Part shown: positions 19,208 to 28,456 of the stretch, piece after piece
Numbering within the stretch: position 1 is the stretch's first letter
Layout: every line of letters begins with the position of its first letter
Source: JAYUDN01 sp043739785
Lineage (GTDB): Bacteria > Patescibacteriota > Gracilibacteria > BD1-5 > UBA2023
Length of the DNA: 64,000 nt
Assembly: GCA_043739785.1 (NCBI GenBank)
Contig: JAYUDN010000001.1
Location: 124,001-188,000 of the forward strand
Reading direction: 5' to 3'
The notes under the pieces: generated by a model
What the model was told of the DNA's origin: nothing
Databases searched by the model: none
Seen by the model: only the letters and a program-made list of their open reading frames with translations
Program-made: the position numbers and the translations under genes

Positions 19208-19447
19208 ATGACTTTCTCACCTCAACAGCAAATCTCAAAGGTACGCAGTAAAAAGCGATACTCAGCCTGGCTCAAGATCAACGCCAAGCGTCTCAAGAAC
19301 CTCGTTTCTCTCCAGTTTGATGCTGCAGGAAACGCGACCGGACTTTCTCACTTCGCCTCTCCAGTTACTGGAGAATACAAGGGAAGAAAGGTAATCTCTA
19401 TCCGATCTACCGGATCAAAGAATGCCGTGAAGAAGATTCGAGCCTAA
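19208..19447 (+). CDS. rpmF: Large ribosomal subunit protein bL32, zinc-less form
   Basis: 79 residues. The start SKVRSKKRYSAW and the end VTGEYKGRKVISI match bL32, in which (C)PxCGYYKGRxV normally carries two of four zinc cysteines. Here all zinc cysteines are missing (FASPVTGEYKGR), so this is a C-minus variant and slightly longer than usual. The identification rests on these two segments and on the genomic position after rpmA. Confidence 0.7.
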   Translation: MTFSPQQQISKVRSKKRYSAWLKINAKRLKNLVSLQFDAAGNATGLSHFASPVTGEYKGRKVISIRSTGSKNAVKKIRA

Positions 19448-19480
19448 TCAGTTTTCAGTACACAGTAGATAGTACATACA

Positions 19481-19508
19481 AAGGAATCCTATTTTGGATT
19501 CTTTTTTA
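19481..19508 (+). terminator. Terminator at the end of the ribosomal run
   Basis: The arms GAATCC and GGATTC around TATTTT are followed by a run of six T, 30-60 bases after the rpmF stop. Confidence 0.65.
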
Positions 19509-19599
19509 TTTTTCATTTTCCCAAGGAGAATCTATTCTGTAATTCTGAATTTAATTCTGAATCAATCCAGAGCTTATTAAGTCGTTCGGAAGCACTAGA

Positions 19600-20355
19600 T
19601 TATTGCGTTCTTTGGAACATATGAAATCATCATCCAGGATTTACAAGTATTGCTTTTACTCTTTCCTGGTACTCTTTCATTAGTGGAGATGCAATATGAA
19701 CTCCAGAATAGTAAGAGTCTCGGATAATGATAAATCAACCAATCTTTACTAGTTGGATGAGCTCATTACAAGTTATATGAGGTTCACACTGGGATGATTC
19801 TGCGTATGAAATATCATAGGTGCTATTGTCAATAATATTTGGCTTTTTCGTTCCAACCCACCAATGTATAAGCCGAATACTTAAGCTTCTTTTAGTAATT
19901 CTTTCCCAGTATACTTTATCTTTTTTACCATTCATTCCGTGTATCCAGAATCAATCTCCATTTTTAGGTAGGTACTCAGGATTAATGATTCATAAACGCT
20001 TCATTACATCTATGTATTCTGGTTCCATTATTTCTTCTGGATGATTAGGTGGTCCTTCTAAAAACCCACAATCTACATAATCCCAATGTCATATTTTTTG
20101 CTCCAGAGTGTCTGGAGTATCAAGACTTGTATTTCGAAAATCAAGACTTCCCTCCGCAGAAAACAAAAATATACCTCGAAATCATAATCCTAAAGAGTTA
20201 CAGATTTCGCTATATAGAATTCTTTCGCTTGCCCTCCATGCATCACTATATTTTCATCAAGCACTATTTCTTTCATCTAAAAATCTTTGAAGTGGTTGTT
20301 GAATAGAAGGAATTCCTTGTAGAGAATCATCAATGAATAATTGAGACAATGACAT
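19600..20355 (-). CDS. Hypothetical protein, visible only with UGA as Gly (251 aa)
   Basis: A continuous frame of 251 codons from ATG (20355) to TAA, containing about ten in-frame UGA codons that cut it to fragments in the standard code. The composition is that of a soluble globular protein (for example SDAWRASERILYSEICNSL, HWDYVDCGFLEGPPNHPEE). No signal peptide or membrane segment; no family recognised. It is the only minus-strand gene between the ribosomal run and nusB and ends opposite rpmF, so it forms its own unit. Confidence 0.7.
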
Positions 20356-20455
20356 TTTTATATAGTATATATAATATTATAATGTCAACTGTATATTTCA
20401 CCTCGCTTTTTTTCACTTTTTTGCTATACTCCAGCAATTATTACTCAGTACTTCT

Positions 20456-20920
20456 ATGATCTCTCGTCGCCGGAGTCGTGAACTCCTTCTCCAGTCCCTC
20501 TATGCTCGAACCGAGTCAGATACATCCTTTGATAGGACAAGTTTTTTATCGAGTTTCCAGAAGCCGGAAGATGACTATCTGGATGAAGTTTACTTTACCA
20601 CTCTCGAAACAGCTATTCTCTCCCACGAGAAGGAGCTTATGTCTATCGTTGCTCGTCTTGCCCCGAAGTTCGAACTCTCGACGATGCCCGTCCTTCATAT
20701 CCTGATCCTCTGTATTTCACTCTCTGAGATGCTCTACCTTCCGGCTCTTGAGATACCAGTGACCGTAAGTATCAATGAAGCGATCGAACTCGCGAAGAAG
20801 TTCTCCGATGATCAGGGGAAAGGATTCGTGAATGGTACGCTTGCGACCTTTATGAAGGAAAAAGAAACTCTCTTAGCATCATATCCAGTCACAGATTTTC
20901 GACTCTTCACTCAGGACTAA
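20456..20920 (+). CDS. nusB: Transcription antitermination factor NusB
   Basis: 154 residues, no UGA. The all-helical fold begins SRRRSRELLLQSLYARTES, with IPVTVSINEAIELAKKFSDD and GKGFVNGTLATF near the C-terminus, the NusB signature. NusB binds boxA RNA with NusE in rRNA antitermination. It precedes rnc by 85 bases, so two rRNA-processing functions are together. Confidence 0.92.
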   Translation: MISRRRSRELLLQSLYARTESDTSFDRTSFLSSFQKPEDDYLDEVYFTTLETAILSHEKELMSIVARLAPKFELSTMPVLHILILCISLSEMLYLPALEIPVTVSINEAIELAKKFSDDQGKGFVNGTLATFMKEKETLLASYPVTDFRLFTQD

Positions 20921-21005
20921 GCAGGCTTCAATTTTGATTATTTCTATGAAACGAACCCCCTAACAACTTCTCTTTAACAAAATACTTATTCTTTAATTAT
21001 TCTCT

Positions 21006-21773
21006 ATGGCTAAACATTCGCTCCGGTTTGATCGAGAAGAGTTTGAAATGAAGGTAGGAACCATCCTCGCTTCGCTCCAGATTCCCGCTCAGAATATCTC
21101 CCGTTATCATCTCGCCTTTATCCACCGCTCGGTCCTCAATGAGTCGACGCTTGGATATGAGGAGAGCAATGAACGACTCGAATTCCTCGGAGACGCTGTC
21201 CTCGAGCTCGTCATCACGGAAAAACTCTTTGCAGATTTCCCACTGAAACCAGAAGGAGAACTCACGGATATCCGTTCTGCCCTCGTCAGAGGGAGGAATC
21301 TCGCAGAAATAGCTGCAAAACTTCACTTTGCTTCCGCGATCCAGCTTTCGCGTGGCGAATTTCTCGCGAGTGGACACGAGAACCCCTATATCCTCGCGAA
21401 TACTCTCGAAGCTCTCCTCGGTGCGCTCTATCTCGACCTTGGATTTTCGTATGCTCGAGACTTTATCCTAGGACATGTCTACACGACCCTCGAACATATT
21501 CTCGCGAAGGGGCTCTACGTCGATCCGAAATCCTATCTGCAAGAAGTGACTCAGTGAATCTGGGGAATTACGCCGACCTATCTCGTCATCGATGAGGAAG
21601 GACAAGATCACAACAAATCCTATCATATAACGGTCATCCTGGATGCGATCGAGCTCGGGAAGGGGAAAGGATCCAGCAAGAAGAAAGCCGAGCAAGATGC
21701 GGCAGAAAATGCCATTTCTCTTCGATCTGAGTGGGAGAGTCGTATTACCCTCGTAAAAAAGATGGTAGGATAG
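21006..21773 (+). CDS. rnc: Ribonuclease III
   Basis: 255 residues. The catalytic RIII domain has NERLEFLGDAVLELVI with the metal-binding Glu and Asp, and HENPYILANTLEALLGALYL. After one UGA-Gly (TQGIWG) the double-stranded RNA-binding domain ends KGSSKKKAEQDAAENAI. It cleaves double-stranded rRNA precursors. Full length and intact. Confidence 0.95.
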
Positions 21774-22006
21774 GGATGAAGAGGTGGACGATAGAGACGG
21801 TAGAAGAGGAGAAGATACCTCTCTTAGAGCGAATGGCGAATAAGCAAATGAGAGAACTATTAGGGGATGTATTATATTACCTACCCATCCCAGCCTCCCA
21901 GCACAACTTCTTCCCAACGTCCAAACCAGCTCATCGGCAAACCAGCTTCCTAGCCAACCCCATTTTCTTTTTGCAAAATCACCACTTCTTATGTTATACT
22001 AAACCC

Positions 22007-22834
22007 ATGATTCACCTCGAAAAACAAGACTATCCAGAGGATTTCTACTATCATCGTACCGCTTCGCCCGTGTATCGCAGATACCTCGAGAGCTGTGGTC
22101 CTGAGACTTATACACTCGGTAAGGGTCCTCAATATGGCTGGAAAAAGAACCTGCTCGGGTTTCATATCATAAAACAAGAACGTACGGACCATGAGCCGGA
22201 TATCGAAGCCTTAAAATCAAGTGGTGTCCGACACGCTTTCGTGGCGTGGATCCCAGACCGTCGTACCGATATTCCTCATGGATGGCGCAAACTTTGGCTT
22301 TCGGATCATTTCCAGGAAACAGGCATCACGACACTTGATGAAAACTATCGCAAGAAGTGGAACGAGCGCGCGCGTCGAGCAGAGAAAAAATTCCTCGCCT
22401 CCTGAGCATTGATAGAAGCAGTCACTCCGGAAGTATTCGCCAAAGCGTTCTCGACGACGAAGGTAAAACACTGGTACAAAGGTGCGTATATCTCGTACTA
22501 TAAGCGCATGGTGGCCATGGATCCTGAGAGTATCCGCCAGTGGCTCTGCTTGGTCGATGGAGTACCTGTAGCGTGACTCGCCGTGCATGACTACCTCAAT
22601 AGCTCGGTTCATCTGGTCGCCTTTACTAGCAAGGAAGCTTATAAAGTTCAGTGAGGAACGGGGCTCATCGATGAATGGTTTTTGAGTTCACTCAAGAAAT
22701 GAATCAAGTACCTCTCTTTCGACCAGCTTCGTCAAAAAGGATGACCGAAAGATCAGAAAGGATATACTGAGTTTAAAGAGAGTTTTATCGAGTATCGTAT
22801 GAGTTATCCACAGGCGTATTTTCGTTTTTTCTAG
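22007..22834 (+). CDS. FemAB/GNAT-like acyltransferase
   Basis: 275 residues with five UGA-Gly codons. The C-terminal half resembles FemAB/BioF2-like GNAT domains: CLVDGVPVAGLAVHDYLNSS, then GGTGLIDEWFLSSLKKGIKY and a final segment ending YTEFKESF, which recalls the G-x-x-x-FK-x-x-F end of the family. Members transfer aminoacyl groups from tRNA to peptidoglycan precursors or acylate other substrates; which applies here is not clear. The TGA codons are in the glycine positions of the acyl-CoA or tRNA-binding turns. It stands alone downstream of rnc. Confidence 0.6.
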
Positions 22835-22898
22835 AGGTACAAAATTGACTTATACATTATATGAGTAATATATCAGATATTTATCTTACTCTTTTTTT

Positions 22899-23153
22899 AT
22901 GAACTTACTGCAACGTAACTATTCCAAAAGATGATCCGATCCATTTAATACTTTCACTCTCAATCAAATTGCATTTGAAACTTTTGAAAAAAGACTTCAG
23001 GATACTGGGAGGCCCACAGTAGCTGCAAGGAGATATTTAAAGCTGGTGCAGAAGAGAACTGGTACGAAAGTACATGATTTTCTTGGAATTGATCCAGATT
23101 GGACGAGATTGGATGCTGCACAATATGTTCTTGCTACTTCAAGCCAGCAATAG
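22899..23153 (+). CDS. Hypothetical small protein (84 aa)
   Basis: ATG to TAG with one UGA-Gly. Basic N-terminus, then a helical stretch (NQIAFETFEKRLQDTGRPT) and an Asp/Leu-rich C-terminus (HDFLGIDPDWTRLDAAQYV). No membrane segment or known motif. It begins 64 bases after the acyltransferase gene. Confidence 0.6.
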
Positions 23154-23552
23154 CTATATCTAGGATATCGGAAAATGCCGAGTTTAAGTAACGATTTTAC
23201 GTGTAGTTGAATATTTTTTGGCCTTTCAAGTATACTGAAACAATGCAAATAAAGATTGATTCATTAACAACATAAAAATCGCACAGAACTTCTTAGGAAT
23301 ATGGATAAATACCATTGTGTGCACTGTGACTACACATTGTGTACTTTCTAAAAGAGGGTACTGTGCGACTTCTCTTCGATGAGTTGAATATAGAGAAATT
23401 TACTACCAGTCGTAATTTTCTATCGAAATATATATCGACTCGATTCTTGTTTATTGTCTATACAATTTGTTTCAGCGTCTTGATACTGAGAAAGTCGCTA
23501 TATGATTTCTTGTATCATTTTCGGACGCTCTTTTTCTTTACTTATTTTTTGT
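23154..23552. other. Gene-poor AT-rich gap before nrdD
   Basis: I see no supported gene in these 400 bases in either strand, even with UGA as Gly. They contain a short palindrome ACACA-T-TGTGT at about 23331-23341 and long T-rich stretches. The only clear signals are the NrdR-like boxes at the right end, described separately. Confidence 0.5.
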
Positions 23553-23601
23553 ATACTATATATTGTGTTTCACTGTTATCTTGAGTAACTATATATTGTA
23601 A
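23553..23601 (+). promoter_or_regulatory. Tandem NrdR-box-like sites before nrdD
   Basis: ATACTATATATTGTGT at 23553-23568 and TAACTATATATTGTAA at 23586-23601 both fit the NrdR consensus acaCwAtATaTwGtgt in the core. Their starts are 33 bases apart, about three helical turns, the usual tandem geometry. The second ends 11 bases before the nrdD ATG. NrdR represses ribonucleotide reductase genes when dATP is high. The nrdR gene itself is not in the window. Confidence 0.75.
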
Positions 23602-23612
23602 CCTTTCCATTT

Positions 23613-25811
23613 ATGGCTCTTTATAAAATCCGAAAAAGAAATGGTACGATTGTTACTTTTGATCGCCGACATATCGAATCCGCCATCGAGAAAGCCATCG
23701 AGTCAGTAGGAGGAAACGATTTTTCTGAGGTTCCCCTGATGACGAGTGAGATAGTAAGAATCACAGAACTTCGTTTCCCCGTAGAACTTCCGGGGGTCGA
23801 AAATATCCAGGATATCGTCGAAGAAGTACTCATCAAACATGAGCATTACCAAGTAGCGAAATCCTACATACTCTATCGACAAGAGCGAGCCCAAGAGCGT
23901 AAAAATAACGTCATGCTTGAAGTCAAGCAGACGATGGAGGAATACCTCGATCGTTCAGACTGGCGAGTTAATGCCAATGCGAACTCTTGATACTCACTGG
24001 GTGGGCTGATCCTCAACACTTCTGGAAAGGTTACAGCGAATTATTGGCTTTCGCATATCTATCCATCAGAAATCGGAAATGCCCATCGAAACGGAGATTA
24101 CCACATTCATGACCTCGATATGTTCTGTGGGTATTGTGCCGGATGGAGCCTGCGCCAACTTCTCGAGGAGGGGTTCAATGGTATGCCCAACCGTATCGAA
24201 TCAGCCCCGCCGAAGAACCTACAAGCCGCCGTCAACCAGATGATCAATTTTCTCGGAACCCTCCAGAATGAATGGGCGGGTGCCCAGGCGTTCTCATCGT
24301 TTGATACCTACCTCTCTCCCTACGTTCACAAGTACGAGCAAGAAATCAGGACTGATATCGAAAACTTCGGGATCGTATTCCCGAGCGTGCTCGAAGAGGA
24401 AAAATATATTTCCGAAAAGACCTACCAGTACGTACTCCAGCAAATGCAAAATTTCGTATTTGGCCTCAATGTGCCATCCCGATGGGGAACACAGACCCCA
24501 TTTACGAATATTACCCTCGACTGGTCCTGCCCCGACGATCTTCGAGATACCGCCCTCCACCTGGGAGGATACGAGGTGGGGAAATATGCAAAAAAATTCG
24601 GAGAACTCGACCGAGAGCACCAGATTATCAATAAAGCCCTCATCGAAGTCTACCTCAAGGGAGACTATCGAGGACGAGCCTTTACGTTCCCGATTCCGAC
24701 CTACAATATCACTCCTGACTTTCCATGGGAGAGCGATGACGTCGACCTCATTTTCGAAATGACCGCGAAGTATGGACTTCCGTATTTTCAGAACTTTACT
24801 GGTTCTCAGTACAAAAAGGTGAGGAACGAACAAGGGGTTATGGAACGTGTCCCCAACCCTGATGCCTATCAGCCCGGAGCGGTTCGCTCGATGTGTTGCC
24901 GACTCCAGCTCGACCTCCGCGAACTCAAAAAACGAGGGAATGGGCTTTTTGGATCTGCGGAAATGACCGGATCTATCGGCGTCGTCACGCTCAATATGGC
25001 GCGCATCGGGTATACGTATCGATGAGACATCGAAGGATTCAAGTCACAAGTCGAGCACCTGATGAACCTCGCGAAGACCTCCCTCGAGATGAAGCGAGGG
25101 GAGCTTACGAAGTGGCTTCAATCCGGACTCTATCCCTATACCTATCGCTATCTCAAGTCCTTTCGAAATCATTTTTCGACGATTGGGCTCAATGGGATGA
25201 ATGAAGCCATTCTCAATTTTACCGATGGAGCGTATGATCTTGCCTCCGAGGTGGGGAAAAATTTCGCCCTCGAAATTCTGGATTATATGCGGGATACCCT
25301 TAAACAGTATCAAGAAGAAACTGGGAATATGTACAACCTCGAAGCGACTCCTGCCGAAGGAACGACCTATCGCTTTGCTCGTGAAGACCAGAAACAGCAC
25401 CCAGATATGATCCAAGCGGGGACCCATGAGAATCCCTACTATACGAATTCGAGTCAGCTTCCCGTCGAATTCACGGATGATCCATTCGAGGCACTCGAAC
25501 ACCAGAATGAACTCCAGTGCAAGTATACAGGCGGGACGGTGATGCACCTCTACATGGGGGAACGCATCGGTGCCCAAGAGTGCAAAGCATTTGTCCGAAA
25601 AATACTCGAAAATCATCAGCTTCCCTATATCACGATTACTCCGACCTTTTCCATCTGCCCGAAGCATGGATATATCGCCTGAGAACACGACTACTGTCCG
25701 AAGTGTGATGAGGAAATCGGATATCGATGACCAAAGTATGATATCGCTCATCGAGCTCCCTACACGAGTGCTTATGGGAAACTCCAAGAGCTTGAGACCA
25801 TCCTGCTATAA
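23613..25811 (+). CDS. nrdD: Class III (anaerobic) ribonucleotide reductase, large part without glycyl-radical segment
   Basis: 732 residues. An ATP-cone (about 1-95, MALYKIRKRNGTIVTFDRR) precedes the catalytic barrel, with NGDYHIHDLDMFCGYCAGW, FTNITLDWSCP and RSMCCRLQLDLREL, where Cys428/429 include the thiyl-radical position. The zinc region CPKHGYIAGEHDYCPKC lies near the C-terminus; three TGA-Gly codons occur in this end. NrdD normally continues directly into RVxGYxRPV with the radical glycine. Here the frame instead goes GPKYDIAHRAPYTSAYGK and stops at TAA. The missing segment is a separate ORF starting 17 bases later. The enzyme makes dNTPs from NTPs without oxygen and needs that glycyl radical. 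Confidence 0.95.
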
Positions 25812-25828
25812 TTCCTAACTTTTTTCTT

Positions 25829-26026
25829 ATGTCCCAATCTATCGATGAAACTTGAGTTCCACGAGAACGTACGAAGTGTGAGATCTATACGCGAGTGATG
25901 GGATACTATCGACCCGTAACTCAGTTCAACAATGGAAAGAAATCAGAGTTCTACTCACGAAAGTATTTTCATGGGGATAGGTGCGAATCTACAACATCAG
26001 AAAGAGAGCTACAGACAGCATATTAG
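25829..26026 (+). CDS. Stand-alone glycyl-radical segment of NrdD
   Basis: 65 residues, ATG to TAG. KCEIYTRVMGYYRPVTQFNN followed by GKKSEFYSRKYF is the C-terminal glycyl-radical loop of NrdD (RVxGYxRPVxxxNxGKxxEFxxR), with the radical-bearing Gly in RVMGY, encoded GGA. The nrdD gene before it ends in TAA without this motif, so NrdD seems to be made as two polypeptides. Because nrdD ends in TAA rather than TGA, recoding does not join them. The next gene is the activase NrdG. I infer that this peptide docks in the NrdD barrel, as YfiD/GrcA does for pyruvate formate-lyase. Confidence 0.85.
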
Positions 26027-26170
26027 ATTGAGGTAAAGGAAATGCATTTGGATCATTATTGAGCTGGTTATCCACTTGGAAATCCATGTCTTTGATTCCA
26101 TATCCGAAAGTAGCATTCCGAGAAATCATAGGAAATCCGAATAGATTAATCTTGAGTGGTTCACAATTTT

Positions 26171-26196
26171 GGTCATTCCGGGCTTGACCCGGAATC
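26171..26196. repeat. Short copy of the GTCATTCC dispersed repeat
   Basis: GGTCATTCCGGGCTTGACCC followed by GGAATC forms a small hairpin (ATTCCGGG / CCCGGAAT) and matches the ends of the larger repeats at 6803-7191 and 44826-44970. It lies between the glycyl-radical ORF and nrdG. Confidence 0.6.
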
Positions 26197-26267
26197 TACC
26201 GATGGTACTTCAATCGTTTTATTTCATAATAAGCTGTTGCGTCGAATATCATACCTTCATTTATAGC

Positions 26268-26969
26268 ATGTTCCTCTCCTGACTCCAGAAATGTACCCTC
26301 CTCGATTACCCTGGCCATATAGCGGCTGTGGTATTTACGACGGGATGCAATATGCGATGTCGGTTTTGTCATAACCCGGAGATGGTACTTCCTGAGAAGA
26401 TACGACAACTCAAGCAACAAAGAGTCAAAATAGATGATTTTTTTGCCTTTCTCGAATCTCGAATCGGTATCCTCGACGGAGTTTCTATCTGTGGGGGAGA
26501 GCCGACACTTCATCGTGATCTTCCTGAATTCATTCAGGCTATCAAATCACTTGGGTTTCGAGTAAAACTAGATACCAATGGGCAGAATCCAGGTATGCTC
26601 AAAGAGTTATTGGTATGAAAACTGATCGACTATGTGGCGATGGATATCAAGCATACCTGGGAACAGTATCCTTCGCTCGTACAGATACCGGTAGACGCTC
26701 ATACCTACCAGCAAAGTATCGATATAATCATACAACAAGCACCCGATTACGAGTTCCGTACAACGGTTATCAAGGGCATTCACTCTGCAGAAGATATCGC
26801 CACGATGTCTTCCTATATTCGATGAGCCGAGAACTACTACCTCCAAAACTATAGACCAGAAATCACCCTTGAGAGGTCATTTTCAGGTTCTCCATTTTCT
26901 CATCAAGAACTCGAAAAACTCCAGGTCATAGCCTCAAAAAAAGTAGGGAAGTGTGAGATTCGAACATAG
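26268..26969 (+). CDS. nrdG: Anaerobic ribonucleotide reductase activating protein (radical SAM)
   Basis: 233 residues. The start MFLSGLQKCTLLDYPGHIAA (Gly = TGA) leads into the radical-SAM motif CNMRCRFCHNP, then ICGGEPTL and LDTNGQNPGML. It cleaves S-adenosylmethionine to make the glycyl radical on NrdD. It resembles the longer YjjW/NrdG2-type activases rather than the 155-residue E. coli NrdG. It follows nrdD and the separate glycyl-radical ORF, so the three form one functional unit. Confidence 0.92.
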
Positions 26970-27014
26970 AATACAAAATATATTTGCATTCTCATATTTT
27001 TATGATAGTATGAA

Positions 27015-27034
27015 ACCATACCATAGGGTATGGT
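27015..27034. promoter_or_regulatory. CsoR-type operator
   Basis: The arms ACCATACC (27015-27022) and GGTATGGT (27027-27034) are perfect complements around ATAG. The core ATACC-N4-GGTAT resembles the operators of copper-sensing CsoR. It lies 47 bases before the csoR ATG and probably governs the whole copper island. Confidence 0.7.
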
Positions 27035-27080
27035 ATAAAAATCCAATCACTACATTATAAAATCGTTATTATAGATTTCT

Positions 27081-27356
27081 ATGGAACATAAAAGAAAACA
27101 CATCCTCACTTCTCTCAAGAAAGCCCGAGGAAGTCTCGAAAAAATCATAGAAATGACCGAAAATGGGACCTATTGCGCAGATATTGCGCATCAGATCAAT
27201 GCTGCGATGGGACTTCTCAAGAGTGCCAATAGGGAACTCATGCGAGATCACCTCGAATGCTGTGGTCGGGCGAAGCTCTCTTCTCCAGATCCACGCGTGG
27301 TCGATGGGTTTATTGATGAGCTTCTTCGTACGTGGGATGTCGCCACTCGTAAGTAA
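27081..27356 (+). CDS. csoR: CsoR-family copper-sensing repressor
   Basis: 91 residues, no UGA. The four-helix DUF156 fold has Cys32, His57 and Cys61 (YCADIAHQINAAMGLLKSAN, then DHLECC). The spacings 25 and 4 equal those of the Cu(I) ligands of Mycobacterium CsoR (C36-H61-C65). Cu(I) binding releases it from DNA. The palindrome just upstream is a fitting operator. It heads the island of copper genes to 32219. Confidence 0.92.
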   Translation: MEHKRKHILTSLKKARGSLEKIIEMTENGTYCADIAHQINAAMGLLKSANRELMRDHLECCGRAKLSSPDPRVVDGFIDELLRTWDVATRK

Positions 27357-27362
27357 TCACAC

Positions 27363-27719
27363 ATGTTTCAGAAACTTTTTTTTCATCTCATAGCGATTAC
27401 GATACTCCTTTCTGGAAGTATTGGATTTTGTTTTTCAGTGAGTGCTTCGGAGACTGAGATGGGGAATATGAATGAAATGGGGATCCATACAGATATAGAT
27501 CATTCTTGTTGTCCTGATCACCTTCCTCTTTCAGCCAAGATGGCGCCCACACTCCAGGATACGAACTGGATAAAAAATGAACAGATTTCCTATATCTGGT
27601 TTTTATCTGATTCACAATCTTCTAACAAATGATTTCGTACTCCAGTGTCCGTCATCATTTCTCAACATAGAGATCGACAGCACTATTTCTTTACGGAAAC
27701 GATACGAATTTTGACGTAA
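27363..27719 (+). CDS. Small secreted protein of the copper island
   Basis: 118 residues, one UGA-Gly. The N-terminus (MFQKLFFHLIAITILLSGSI) is a signal peptide, and the mature part has HSCCPDH flanked by Met residues (TEMGNMNEMGIH), a plausible Cu(I) site. It starts 6 bases after csoR, so it is co-regulated. No named family recognised. Confidence 0.7.
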
Positions 27720-27776
27720 AAATAGAATCTTTGATATTTCCACAATTTTTTTATTTTACTTTCTATCTTTCTTCGT

Positions 27777-28298
27777 ATGCAAATGACACACTATATGGAA
27801 CTTCTCGCTTCCAATCAACCATGGAATCTTCTTCTCTTTATGGCCACTCCCGTAATTCTCGCGGAAACCGTCGCAATTACCGAACTCATTATCCTCTTTC
27901 GAGGCAATAAATCAGGAATGATCTGAAATCTGAACCGCACTGCAGCGATTATCGGAGGTTGGTATTTTCTTGGAGTATTTGTCTATCTCTTTTCAACTGC
28001 AGTTATTCCCCTTACCATGTCAGGTGGTTGGCGTGGGGGAAGTGACATGCTTGCGGTCGGTATGTACCTCCTCGGAGTGGTACCGCTTCTCGGCATGGCG
28101 CTCATCGATATGAATCTGCTCATTCGAAATAAAAGTGATCGTGAAAAACTCAAACTCCATGCGACCTTTGTTGGATTCTTCCTGGTCATAGCGCATGTAG
28201 CTATGATATTCGGAATGCTCAGTCCTACCGTCCTCGGGTATCGAACACCTGCGAAAATGACACTTGGATCAGGCCAGTCCAATATGATGAATCAGTAG
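27777..28298 (+). CDS. Membrane protein of the copper island (DUF6803-like)
   Basis: 173 residues with at least four membrane segments (NLLLFMATPVILAETVAI; IIGGWYFLGVFVYLFST; MYLLGVVPLLGMALIDM; FVGFFLVIAHVAMIFGML). The start MQMTHYMELLASNQPWNLLL recalls a small permease-like family I know as DUF6803 in other candidate-phylum bacteria; this is from memory and not checked. Met-rich positions near the start and end (TMSGG, SNMMNQ) may bind metal. It lies between the secreted protein and CopA. Confidence 0.65.
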
Positions 28299-28311
28299 GA
28301 GTGTTATTTTC

Positions 28312-28443
28312 TTATAAGCTACGCACTCTATTCGCTCTTGCTTCATCGGAGAATACAATACGACCTTCAACAATCTGCAGATCTACCCATTCAGTGAGAT
28401 GACTCAAATCTGAGACTGAGTGGGTAACCTGTGTTGTTCTTTT
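28312..28443 (-). pseudogene. Fragment of an ABC transporter ATPase C-terminus
   Basis: On the minus strand a short frame reads VTHSVSDLSHLTEWVDLQIV then EGRIVFSDEA and stops at TAA (28312). This looks like the H-loop (THS) and last strands of an ABC ATPase (typical order: THS...D...EGRIV). No Walker A or B precedes it; the frame runs back toward the copA start. It is probably a degraded remnant in the copA upstream region. The same DNA also forms a hairpin (about 28384-28426). Confidence 0.45.
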
Positions 28444-28456
28444 ACCCCTCCCTTCT

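Noticed and set aside
25811..25829. Idea that nrdD and the glycyl-radical ORF are one gene joined by stop read-through
   Set aside because: The stop is TAA, not the recoded TGA, and the frames differ: 25829 is not in phase with nrdD (23613).
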